64,000 nucleotides of DNA from NCBI GenBank assembly GCA_020881915.1, contig JAJFPB010000005.1, positions 3,720,001 to 3,784,000 of the forward strand, in the 5' to 3' direction. This DNA comes from Paramyrothecium sp. XJ0827. Its lineage: Eukaryota > Ascomycota > Sordariomycetes > Hypocreales > Stachybotryaceae. Positions 33,447 through 46,100 of this stretch are shown one piece after another; positions within the stretch are counted from its first letter, which is position 1, and each line of letters starts with the position of its first letter. Below the pieces are notes generated by a model, which was not told where the DNA came from, did not search any database, and was given only the letters and a program-made list of their open reading frames with translations. Position numbers and translations under genes: made by a program.

Positions 33447-36400
33447 CTAAGCCTTGCCGATTACACCAACCGTGGCAGGTCTCGTGTTGTTCCCCTCCTG
33501 ACCAAAGTCTTGTGAGAACAGTCGCTGCCAGACGTCGAACCACCGCTCGTGCTGAGCAGTAGGCAGCTTGCCTGGTTGCTTGAAGGACTTTGTCAAAATC
33601 TCACGTAGCCGTGTGCGTAGCACCTTGATAACGAGCATCGTCTTCCAATCCGGAACGATGAAGCGACCACGGTTGCCATCTAATACGATGGCACCGGAGT
33701 ACATCTAGGGGCGCAATCAGTTAGCAATTGCTCGTATGTAACGAAAGTCGATAGGAGAGCTCGAATGCAGATATTCGCGCCCGAGTACCAGATGAGCACG
33801 ACAGGAAAGGATATCTTACGTCGCAACGAACATCGCCGCAAAGAAGAGCTATGGCGAAAGGCTCCACAGCCGTGGTCTCGTGGGCACGATAGATTCTATT
33901 TGTCAGTCAGCAGCATTTCACGCCATTTGGTTTTGGTCTTTCATACGTTTTTGATTGCATAACGTGATAGTAAGATAGCCATTTGATATCGAGTCGGCTT
34001 CGGTTGACTGACGACGGGTGCAAACTAATGGATTGGTTGTTACCAATGTTGCGGAGGCCTTTGGTGCCGGGCGTGTCCCTGACCAGCAACTTTGGGTAGA
34101 AACTCCAGGCGATGACGGACGCCGCCACGAGATCATTGTCACTGTTCATATTGACTCGCCGAGGCACGTCAAAGAACTGCTGGTGACGACGGCCCCGCCC
34201 GCCCGATGCAAAGCGAAGTCGTGACAACGCTCGGCGCTCTTCTTCTGTCAACGATAGAAATCCAGAATCAGCAAGAGAGACCAGGAGTTGACCTTTCAGG
34301 TCCTCGATATTGGCAAGGGTTTGCTGGCTTAGGAAGTTCTTGCGGCAGAATTGGAATTCGGTGCCCGAAGAGTTGTTTGCTTGGCAAACGCGCTTCCATG
34401 CCGAATAGGCATTGTATATGGTAAGGAGATCTGAGTCGGCACGCCTGAAGGACATTCTGGCATTGTCCGCCTGTGTTCGCTGACCAAATGGTGCGGAGAA
34501 AGGCGATTTGGATGACAAAATAGCAGCTACAGTGATAGCCATGTCTAAGCACTTGAAAACCGTGCCTAGCAGTATCAGCTTTCCGAGAAAAACATCCAAA
34601 GGAAGTCGAGCCAGCTGATGACCCAGAGGCGTAAGCTCTTCGGATGAAGTCAATGCGCGAACATCGATCAACGCGTCGACAGCTCGACGAATGTTTTTTG
34701 CAGATGGGGGATCAAGGGCATCGCTCAGTGTTTCCTCAATGCCTCCAATCTTGCAGATCTTCACACGAATAGCAAGATCTTGTAACGATAACCGAAGCAT
34801 CTCGGGCGTTTGCTGATCGCTCATCAAGGTGTCATGTCTATACTTGGTAAACATATGGAAACACAGACCTTGCTGCACACGACCAGCACGTCCTCTTCTT
34901 TGCTTGGCGTTGGCTCGCGAGATGAATGTATCGATAAGCCTTGAGAGTTGCTTTTTTTCATCGAATCGCATCTCACGATGCTTTCCAGTATCGATGACGC
35001 AGGTAACGTCGGGAATGGTGATACCCGTCTCAGCGATGTTTGTCGCGAGAACAATCTTGCGCATTCCTGGCGGTGGCACGAGAAAAGCAGATTCCTGATC
35101 CTCGGTAGCAATTGTGGAGTGAAGGGGGTACACGAGCCATTGATTCGCAAAGCGAGGGTCGCCCAACAGCAAATCGTTGAGAGTACGGATTTCTGCAATA
35201 CCGGGAAGGAATACCAAGATCGCCTTGCTGTAGTCTTGCAGAGCTTGGTCTGTTGCAATGTGTGCTATCAACTGTATGAGGAGGTCAAACTCAATCTGAT
35301 ACTCATCAAATTGGGCCAGGGTTGACCTAGTTTTAGGCGAGTAATGGGCCAGACTTTTGGAGATCTCGCTCTTGGGCCCAGTCTCTTCGCCCTCGATTAC
35401 ATCGTCATCCAGATCAACAAGCTTATCTGCAGGCGAATTTGTAGGTGTGTATCCTGTCAGCTCGATGGCATCCTCAAGATAGCGCACCTCAACCGGAAAC
35501 GTTCTTCCAGGTACATTGAGCACGGGAGCGCCACCAAGATATGCAGAGAAGCGATCAGCGTCAACAGTGGCAGACATGAGAACCACTTTCAGGTCCTTCC
35601 GGTGGGTCAACAGACGCTTAAGCACGATGAGCAAGAAGTCGCTGTCGATGGATCGTTCGTGAACCTCATCCAACACCAGATGCGTGACTTCTTTGAGATC
35701 GTTCGAGCCTTCTAGCATCCGCATGACAATACCCGTGGTGGCGTAGACAAGTCTTGTTTCTTTCGAGGTGTTCGACTCAAGCCGGATGGAGTATCCAACA
35801 AGAGACCTGCTGGTTCCCAAGTCGCCCCGTTTCTCGCCCAATTCCTCACTAACGCGCCGGGCGAGGGATATGGCGGAGATTCGTCGTGGTTCTGTACAAT
35901 AGACCTTGCATGCTCTTCCTTGAGAGAGCTCATGTTCCAAAAGGAAAGAGGGCACCTGCGTGCTCTTACCACTGTACCCAGTTTGAGTGTCAAAGCCGAA
36001 ATCTTGGAGTTTGGAACTTACCACCCAGTTTCACCACATACGATGACGACTTGATTCTGTTCCACAGCACCTAGTACCTGCTGTCGAAAGTTCCACATCG
36101 GTAATTGCATGCGAGATTGCTAGAAAATTGTTACTCAGTTGATCGAATAAGCAGTCTGGCGAGGGCGAAGAATTTTACCAGCATTGTCTGATAGCTTCGA
36201 GAGCCTGCTTTGTCCTCCCATATTTTCCTGTATAAGTCCGCATTCGCTGCGTTCTGCTTCATTCGATCTTGGCTTCGGGTGTCAGATGGCTCCTGAGAGT
36301 TTTTGGCAACACCCCGGCCTCTGAATGCACCCTGAAGAATAACGCCATCCTCGAGCTCTCGGTCCTGCCTCTTTTGCACGATATCTCTCAAATCTTTGAC

Positions 36401-38309
36401 AATTGCTCGGTCTTGTGCATCTGCATGGCTCTTCTTCGATTCGGCTAGTTCGGTCCACAGATCACGCCAGACAGGAGGAAGACGCAATACAACCTTCTCC
36501 TCCTTGGCGTTGCTGCTGAATATATGGAAGAGCGCTGATGTGGCTACAAATGCCTCTGACTGTTTGTCGTCGGGGGTTGCAATACCGACCATCCGCAATG
36601 TAAATCGGTAGGGGTCTGTGGTGATTTCCACATCAGATGCAGTTGTCGGCTGGGGAATGTCTTGAGGTTTGGCCCAGGAAATCTCTACGGCATGTCGATT
36701 TGCGAACGACACATCCGAAATCAATTGATAGGCTACCTTCACGGCGGGATCCCTTTAATCGAGTCAGTGTAGGAAATGCAATAAATTGAGGATGGCTTAC
36801 CGAGAACGACAGGCTTCCTCCAAGGCGCGCCTAGGAGCAATTCCAGTCCATTTACCAAAATCACGAATCACAATTCGAGCTCCATCAGAAGTATTGACGA
36901 CTGTTTGGGATTGCCCTGTTGTCGGGTCAACTTCATTTTGCGGTAGTGACGCGAACAAGCCGCCAAGGTCATCGCCGTCGCTGTCATTCTCGGCTAGGAT
37001 CTCAGCCGCGATTCGTTCAGCCTCGTCGTTTATTCCTTGCTCATCCGCATCTTCTGGAGTCGTCTCCTCTGGAGCTATGGGATCATTTGGTTGAGACCTA
37101 GCATCTTTTCGTGCCACAGCCAGGCGCCTCTCAACGTCCATTTTTCTAGCTTTCCACTGCTGCTCTGCAACGAATTTGTCAAAAAGGACATCGCTTTCGA
37201 TACGCCGAATCTTGGCCTCAAGCTTGGCAATTATCAGCGTCTCATTTGTATCGGGGTCGTTCTTTGAGGTATTCTTGCTGTTTGGGTCAGAATTGCGCTC
37301 CAACTCCAATAGCTTCTCCTTCGTTGTCACATATTGAGGGACCAATTCGTCAGGCTCTATGTCGCTATCGTAGTTCACCACCGCTTTTCTGGCCTGCGCT
37401 GATTTACCACCGTTAGTGTTCCCCCCTTTGCCCTTACGCACATTTTGTGCTTCGATGAGCCGCGGAGTGTTGGAGCGGGTTGATAAGGGGCTGTCGTTGG
37501 GAGTTTCTGGCAGCGTTAGCAGGACTGACCAAGGCTTGCCTGAGAATGATTCATTTTGGGATACCTCTTGAAATAGGCTTGCTTTTGGTCTCGTATGGTG
37601 GAAGTTCCTCAATACCACATTCGCGGGCAAGCCAGTCAAAGGCTTCCTCAAGACCCCAAATAGAATCCTTAGTTGGAGAGGACACAGTAGGGGCAATATC
37701 CAAGATGTGCTGAATTACAGCGTGAACACGATCCTCTGGAAAAGAAGCTGAGAGAAGCGTATGCTGCAACGTCCAGAGCCTAACAATCATGTCCTCCTCA
37801 GAGGGCATCTTTCCAGCACCTGCGTTCTCTGACGCCAAAGCAGCTGTAGCAAAACGACCTTCAGCCTGGACAAGGTCCAGAACATGATCCATAAGTTCAG
37901 TAGGTAACCATTTGAGACTATTGATGGAGTCTGCTCCGACACGCAGCAACCTCCGATCCGTGTCGAGTCGTGAGCGCTGACGCTGAGCATCACGCTTGAT
38001 CTTCTGCGAGTACTTTTCGACGAGAAGCTGAAGCTCAGACTCCTGAAGCTGTTTCTCGAACTCTTCTGGGCTCAGGGGCTTTTCCTGAGATGCCTGGCCA
38101 GCTTCACTGGGTGTGGCGGTCGCGGCTCCTGATGGTGGGGCATCTTGTTTGACTGACAGAGGGGCATTTGCAGGCTTGCCGGGGTGTTGCGATGGCTTCG
38201 GCTCTGCGCTGGTAGCTTCTGGCCTCGGCTTTGAGGCTACAGAGGTTGTTGCAAAGCCACGAGCCGGGTTCGCCGCCGGCTTCTTCTTCTTCTTCGTACC
38301 CCCGGCCAT
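33447..38309 (-). CDS. DHX29-like DEVH-box RNA helicase, with an apparent frame break near 37585
   Basis: Large DExH ATPase related to mammalian DHX29, which helps 48S scanning on structured leaders; that role here is by homology. Exons (minus strand): 38309-36801, 36752-36179, 36119-36022, 35971-33947, 33895-33820 and 33704-33447, totalling about 1,512 residues. The start is MAGGTKKKKK, followed by a Pro/Ala-rich region and a UBA-like helical segment. Helicase motifs: I GETGCGKST near residue 725 (split by a 50-bp intron), Ia TEPRR, II DEVHERS near 828, III SATVDAD, V ATNIAETGITIPDV, VI QRRGRAGR. Ratchet and OB-fold domains follow, ending after SGAIVLDGNRGRF. Within the first exon the frame shifts by one base near the AAAA run at 37583-37586: the upstream frame stops at 37551, while the downstream frame carries SQNESFSGKPW. 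Alternatives are a sequencing indel, a pseudogenising mutation, or a 76-bp intron 37615-37540 with a weak donor. Confidence 0.83.
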
Positions 38310-40159
38310 GGCTGGAGGTGTGCGCCCCTTGCTGAAGGTCTTGTCGGGCCGCCCTGCGACGCAACGTCCAATATGGAAAGGGCAAGAAAATTTGCAGCGT
38401 GGTTGAAGGTGCGGGCCGCTTGTCAAATGGCAGTTTTGAGGTCACCTGGTGAAGCTGGAGTGGAAATGTTGTGCCTGGCTTTGAGTGATCAAGTGAGCGA
38501 GGGAGAATCTGAGAGGGTCTCCAATGACGCAGCGGCACCAGTTTTTCCACCCCAGTAGTACCTACCTAAAGGTAAGGCAAGAAGCACCCTACTAACAGAG
38601 CATTGCCTCACTTCAGAGCCCACAGCCCGAAACTGTCAACTATGGTAACTTGGAGAGTAGACACCTCACTTTTTATCCAGCCAGACCGAGTCCGATGCCG
38701 CGACTGTTGCCTTATGATATGTCGTCCACTGCCCCAGATAATGCTCAAGGGTGACTCAATACACTTTCCCAGCGCATTGTAGCGCGTCCGTGGCTTAAGC
38801 CGCAGGGCTGATAAGCCAGTGCCCTGTGGAGATAATTTCAATATGCCAGGGCGCAGCTCTGCGAACGGGAGAATGGTTGGGGAATCGCAAAGAAAGAAGC
38901 ACCACTCCTTTGTGTGAGTGAGATTCATGTCCCGATCTGTGTTTATCAAGGTTCTCTTATGGACTGGTACTTTCATCGTGCGCTCAGGCCAGACAGGTGC
39001 TGACCATTCTTCCAGGTTGGCAACTCAGTCAAAAGGTAAGCGAAGAAAACAGAGACTATCACGTAAACTTCGTTATATAGTTTTATGAGTAGCAAATCTT
39101 TTGAAAATGAAGATATACGATACATAGCTTCATACAAGCCTTCATCTTAGAACCCAACGTATTGAGCGTTTCCATCACCTTTTTTTTGGCATAAAAGAAT
39201 GTAATAATTTGTTTTGATCACACTACTTCTTAGTATGTGGTGCACTGCTTCCGTTCCAAGTTTCCGCTCGGTAGCCAGGTTGTCTTCAGCGTTATCGATT
39301 ATTTGTTCATGTTAAAATGACATATAACTATCTATGGTGAATCAACCCAATTTGGTTCTGCAAGCGGCTTGCAAGTACGCCGCACACAAAGATGCACATA
39401 CGAATATACACCATCACACATTCACGCACACAGACAATTATCACACAAAAAAGAAATTAAGAGAATGGTGGAAGAAACGACTGCTCCTCTAAGTGGATAA
39501 TCTTTCTCTCCCCTTCTTCGTTCTGAGTAATTATGAGCCATCTCCCATTTGTCCAAGAAAACTGGTTCACATGCCTCGTACGTTCTGGTGATAGGGCTTC
39601 CCCAGTACTTGAGGAATGTAGGGACTACTAGTAATTCAGAAGGGCTGCCAAATTGAGCTGGATTGGATCTCAAGAATCGACAAACAAGATTCTTCAGCCA
39701 CCCAGAAATGAACTGCATAAACACTAATGAAAATTTGGAGGTCAATTTAGCTACCTATTTTGTTCTCCAAATGCCATGGAAGAGTTTCTCAAAACCATGT
39801 CTTTGGCTGATTGCGTGGTAGCTACAAGGAAATGTGGTGGGCGGTGAGAACCCAACTGCGGGGCAGCAGACTCTGGACGTGGGGTCAAAGGTACAAGGCA
39901 GGGAAAGAGGTACCGTTGCTTGGCTGGTATGGCAAGTCGACCATTTGTTTTAGTGACTGGACTTCACTTTCGCGGGCGACTTCGAACGACAAAAAATAAT
40001 ATCGACACCTCTCCAGCACCCACGGCTGCCCTCACCACTCCGTCGGTAGCTTCCCGTCCTGCTTCCCCCCTCGACCGGCGGCTCCAATCCTTTGCCGGTC
40101 CCGGTCAGCCCCAATGATTTCGTCACGAACTTGCTTCTCTTCTCATTCTGTCTCTCGCG
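38310..40159. promoter_or_regulatory. Divergent intergenic region DHX29-like / GCN1
   Basis: 1.85 kb separating two genes that act in translation. A CCTACCTAAAGGTAAGGC motif lies at 38561-38578, about 255 bp upstream of the helicase start. The middle (39040-39470) is strongly AT-rich. No gene was recognised in it; it should contain both promoters. Confidence 0.5.
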
Positions 40160-43100
40160 ATGTCTGAGCCCACCACCAATGGCGGCGCTGCTCAAGCCAG
40201 CCTTGACCTGGCCGACGCTGAACGAGCTCTGGCTTCGTCTTCCATTCCCGTGCGGATTGCTCAGCTCCGCACCATCGACGACTTTCTCGCCCAAAATTGT
40301 ATGTATTCTGGTTCTGCTCACTCTCTTTGCTTCGAGCAGTGGCCTCGCCCCATTAGCAAGACACTGACGATCTGTTCCCACCTCCAGCAGACAAAAGCTT
40401 CACGTCTCCCATCCTGGGTCTTTTATTCCGAACCCACCCGTACTACCAGGACCGCGAGTCTCGACAGGCTGTTCAACGATGCTTATCGACATTGGTCTCT
40501 AATGAAAGCGACCCAAAGGCTCTTCGTCCCCTCGTCGCAGCTCTTCGCAAAGAGAGTCCGAAGTCCGGCATCGCTCTGTCGAGCGCCTTTGTACTGTTAG
40601 AATGGTGCAGCCTTCTTCTGCAGCGCTTAGCTGGTTCCAATGTCTGGAACGAGTTGGGCACCGATATACTGCTGAGCCATGCAGAGCTCCTCGAAAAATG
40701 TATACAGACACCGAGAAGAAGCTTGGCTCATTCTGCTGTTGTTGTCACTAGGCGTGGCTTCCGCAAGCTCTTTGCACCGGAGGCATCGCGTAAGCAGACG
40801 CTGATTGGATCTGTCGAGGCTCTCACTTCCAAAGGCGCCCAGCCCACCGCCAAAAATGCACCCATTCTTGGTGTTATTGCTGGTGTATCCTCCCGAAAGG
40901 CTGATCTGAAACCGATCCTTGAATCACTCAAGCCCAAGTACTATGACTTCTACACTCGAGAAATTATTGGCTCTCGTACACAAATCCCAGAGCACATTTC
41001 TACGGGCCTCAACGACTTCTTCTCAGATTTTGTCAGCTTGGATGAATTCGAGAATGCTCTAGTGCCTGCTCTGGAGAAGGGGCTGCTACGTGCCCCTGAG
41101 GTCATCCTTGGTGGTGTACTGAAGCCGCTAGTTCTATCTCTCCCAGAAACCTTTGATTTGTCTCTTACGCTCGAGACTAAACTGCTGAAGCCGCTCCTCT
41201 CAAATGTCAAGTCGAGCAATGTGGCCATCCGCAATGGTGCTGTAGCAACTTTCCGCGTCATTGTCTCCCGGAGCAAGAATCAAAAGGCACTTGAGCATGT
41301 TGTTGATGAGATTGCGAACCCCCTCAAAACAGGAAAACTCACCACTGCCGACCACCGAATTCTCCATGCTGAAATGCTCGAGGCGACTCCATTGTCACAA
41401 GCTAGCGCCGAAAAAGTTCTGGTCGCTGTGACCACCGTTGCGGCGAAGGAAGGAAACGAAACTGCCCTAGCTGCTGAGACTTCAGTCTTCTCTGAAGCTT
41501 GTATTTCTGTCCTCAAGAACAACTCGGAAGTACCAAAAACAGTACTGGACGTCGTCAACAAAGGGCTGGCTGAGAAGAAGTTTGCTTCACGCAGGCTTTG
41601 GTTGTTGCGGTCAGGTCAAGTGCTGCAGGAGTTGACGCATGTGGAAGCTAATCCGAGTATCACATCCTTTGTCGGAGCAGTGGTTCCAAAAATTCTTGAC
41701 ACTTTCAACGAGGTCACTTCCAATGCCCAGGCTGCAGCTCAAAATGGCATTGTCGTTGGTGCATATATCATCACTGCGTTAGCGCCTGAACTGCAGGTCC
41801 GATTCCCTGACTCGCCAGTCAACGCAGCTATCAAAAAAGCTTCGATTTCCAAGGCAGCTTTGTCCCTGGGCTCGAAATCATCATTCCTCCTTAACAACCG
41901 GATATTCGGTAAAATAACTGCGGAAGAGGATTTGCGCTGGCTATGTCTTGCACTGGCCTCAATTGCCGCCAATTTGAATGACAAAACTGAAAGTGAAACT
42001 CTTCTGGCATGGTCTGAAGCTATGATCTTCCTTGTGGCTGCCTCAAGCGTTCCAGTCAAGACGCAACAATTCTCTGCGACGGTTCTGTCCAAGTTATACG
42101 CACGCGACCCCCGTATGATCGGAAGATTCATCATTAATGGTTTGTGGTATTGGCTAAGCCAATCCGAAACGAAAGAAAGAGATTCTAAGATGGGTAACGA
42201 GAACCTCATTCAAGCTCTCAAGACTATATGTCTCGAACCAGAGGAGCTCAAGAGGCTAGGAGGCGTGGCAAATCAGAAGGATTTGGAAAGACAAGCATGT
42301 TTTATGCTTGTTCTGTCACGGCCTGAACTCATCCCTCGAGCTAGTTGGATTGAATTGTGTCTCCGCATGCAGCTCGACCCAGGTGAGCTAGCCAGAGAAT
42401 ATCAAGACGACCTCCTTCAGGAAGTCGAGGCGAGAACCTCGCCAAGTCAGAAGGTTTGTTGATCCGAGAGCCTATCTGGTCCAGATAACGAAAGCTAACA
42501 GACAATGAAGTCCGATGTTATTAAAAAGGCCGCCTGTGATGCCGCAGCTGAACTGGCATTTGTTGCGCCGGACACTATCATACCACGACTATTGGAAATG
42601 ATTGGCAGTGATCTGAACGCCGAGCAACTCAAGAATGTCGGACCTGTGGAGGCAGCAATCTTCAGAACGCCAGAAGGCACTTGTTTTGTTGACGTGCTGG
42701 CCAAGAAATCTCAAAACACCGTTCCGAACAAGAACACTAAGGATTATGATATCTTGAAGTGGGAAGAGGAGCTGCGAGGTCAAATACAGCAAAAGAAGGG
42801 ACAACAGCGCAAGCTTACTGCAGAAGAGACGTCGAAGGTGAACGCTCAGCTCAAAAAGGAATCCCAGATCAGGCAATCTTTGCAAGAACTGGAGGCTAAG
42901 ATGCTTCGAGGTATCGGCATCATCAGGTCCTTGGCTACCGGACCGCCAACGGACGCCGCCCTTTGGTTGGGAGCTGCCGTTAAGTTACTGCTTGATGTCA
43001 TTGACGGCGGAGCTAGCCTCGTCATTGGCGATATTGCGGCTACCGTGTATATTGCCTGCTCGGAAAAAGCAGCAGAACGACTGGGTTCCATTAGGTCTTT

Positions 43101-46100
43101 CATCGGCATAGCTGCTCTCCGCTTACGAGGCGTGTCCTTGCCGGAAAATTACAGCCAAGAGCCCGTTGAGGATCTCGTGACGCGAGTCCTATATCGTCTG
43201 CGGTTCACCGCGGAACAGAGACCTCTCGACACGGTGTCTCTCATCTATACATTCCCCTTACTCTTTGATATTCTTCGAAAGGGTGGAATTGGAGCCACTC
43301 CAGACGATCGAGATACCCAGCTTGTGCTTTCCGTGGAAATTTTAGCATTCCATACAGATGTCTGCGCTGATGAGGCAGTATCTCGTGCTGAACTGTTGAC
43401 AATTCTCATCCAGTCCATGGAGAAATATGGGCAGCATTACAAACTGATAAAGGATTGTTTTGCTGATATGTGCCGATGCATTGCCCCCAACATGAACCAT
43501 CATGAAATCAATGTGCTGGCGAAGGGAGCCATCGTCTCGCAAGCGGGCATCCGAACAACTGTCCTCCAGTCAATTAGTGCCGAGGTCGATATGAGCGAGC
43601 TGGACTACTCCGACGAGATTTGGCTTGCGTGCCATGATGATCTCAATGAAAACTGCGAACTTGGCAGAGATATCTGGGAAGAAAGCGGCTTCACAGTGAG
43701 TGCTGAAACGGCGCCCAGAATGCTGCCATTCTTGGAAAGCAAGGATGCTCAGCTGCGTCGTGCTGCCGCCAGATCACTTGCAGACGCCGTTTCAACATTC
43801 AAGGAGGTGATTGATTCAGTGGTATCGCAGCTGCAGTTCACCTACAAGGAGCTAGTGAAGCCGAAGGTCCAGGAACTCGATGAATTTGGCATGCCCAGAA
43901 AAACGGATCTCTCCGATCCTTGGGAAGCGAGGCATGGCATTGCCACGGCATTCAAAGAGCTTTCGCCATATCTCAGCATTCAACAACTGGATTCCTTGTT
44001 CAACTTCTTCGTTGAATCTGGCCCTCTCGGGGATAGGAATGGCGCTGTTAGAGATGAAATGCTTGATGCTGCCGTCAAAGCCATCGAGGTCAAAGGAAAA
44101 GCTATGGTGGAAACGCTGATGACAAAATTCGAACGAACCCTGGAGCAACCTGACAAAAACAGCGATGCGGACGATCGGGTCAACGAAGCCGTTATCATCA
44201 TGTATGGAGCTCTTGCCCGCCACCTCAAATCTGGTGACTCCAAAATTCCTGTTGTTATTGAACGGCTGTTATCAACCTTGAGCACGCCTTCAGAGACAGT
44301 GCAGTATGCTATTGCCGAATGCCTGCCTCCACTCATCAAATCGTGCCCAGAGCTTGCCCCGAAGTACTTCGAGCAAGTGATGGATGAATTGCTCAACTCG
44401 AAGAAATATGCCACCCAACGAGGTGCTGCCTACGGCTTGGCTGGACTGGTCCGTGGACGAGGCATCAAGGCTCTACGAGAATTTCGCATCATTTCTACCC
44501 TCAAGGATGCTGTGGAAAACAAAAAAGAGGCAAACAAACGGGAGGGAGCGCTGATTGCCTTCGAGCTGCTCTCCACAATCCTTGGTCGTCTTTTCGAGCC
44601 CTATGTTATTCAAATAGTTCCACAACTACTGACTGGATTTGGCGACACTAATGCCGATGTCCGTGATGCTTGTCTTGCAACGGCAAAGGCATGCTTTGGG
44701 AAACTAAGCTCCTTCGGTGTGAAGAGAATCATGCCCACTCTTTTGGATGGTCTGGATGACCAGCAATGGCGCAGCAAGCGAGGCGCCTGTGATCTTCTTG
44801 GAGCCATGGCTTACTTGGATCCTCAACAGCTGGCGAATAGTCTACCCGATATCATACCGCCCTTGACGGCTGTCCTCAATGACAGCCACAAGGAAGTCAG
44901 GGCTGCCGCAAACAGAAGTTTGAAGCGATTCGGCGACGTCATCACCAACCCTGAAATCAAGGGCCTGGTAGATATTTTGTTAAAGGCCCTGAGCGACCCC
45001 ACAAAGTATACCGATGAGTCGTTGGATGCTCTCATCAAAGTGCAATTCGTGCACTACCTCGACGCACCATCGTTGGCTCTTGTCACCCGTATCCTTCAGC
45101 GTGGCTTAGGCGACCGATCGAATACTAAGCGCAAAGCTGCACAGGTTATCGGCAGTCTTGCTCATCTGACAGAGAAGAAGGACCTCATCACGCACTTGCC
45201 AATCCTTGTAGCTGGTTTGAAGCTTGCTGCAGTCGATCCTGTACCAACGACCCGAGCGACTGCATCTCGCGCGCTCGGGTCACTCGTCGAGAAACTTGGC
45301 GAGGATGCGTTGCCCGATCTCATTCCTGGTCTCATGGAAACTCTCAAATCCGACACGGGAGCGGGCGATCGACTTGGATCAGCGCAGGCCCTCAGCGAGG
45401 TACTTGCTGGACTGGGAACGACAAGACTCGAGGAAACGCTGCCTACCATTCTTCAAAACGTCGAGTCCTCAAAGCCAGCCGTTCGGGAAGGTTTCATGTC
45501 CTTGTTCATTTTCCTTCCCGTTTGCTTTGGCAATAGTTTTGCCAACTACCTGGGCCGCATAGTGCCTCCTATTCTTGCGGGTCTGGCCGATGATATTGAA
45601 TCAATTCGGGAGACTGCTCTGAGAGCAGGTCGCTTGCTTGTGAAGAACTTCGCTATTCGAGCCGTGGATCTTCTCTTGCCTGAGCTTGAGCGCGGTCTGG
45701 CAGATGATAGCTATAGGATCCGACTCAGCTCTGTGGAACTTGTGGGTGATCTCTTGTTCAACCTGACAGGCATAAAGGCTGGCACGGAAGCAGGCGAAGA
45801 CGAAGAAGAACTCGAGGACAACGCCAAGGAAGCCGGTGCATCTTTGAAAGAAGTACTCGGGGAAGACAAACGTAACAAGATTCTGTCAGCTCTGTATGTC
45901 AGCCGTTGTGATACTGCCGTGGCGGTTCGTGCCGCTGCCATTTCGGTCTGGAAGGTATTGGTACCTAGCCCGAGGATCCTGAAGGAACTGGTCCCCACGC
46001 TCTCTCAACTCTTGATCCGACGCCTTGGCAGTGCAAATATGGAGCACAAGGTGATTGCCAGCAATGCTCTTGGAGAGCTCATTCGGAGAGCTGGTGATGG

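Noticed and set aside
33447..36024. Treating the helicase as starting at 36024
   Set aside because: The first codons of that frame are intron sequence; splicing 36022 to 35971 restores GETGCGKST and links to upstream exons with the family N-terminus.
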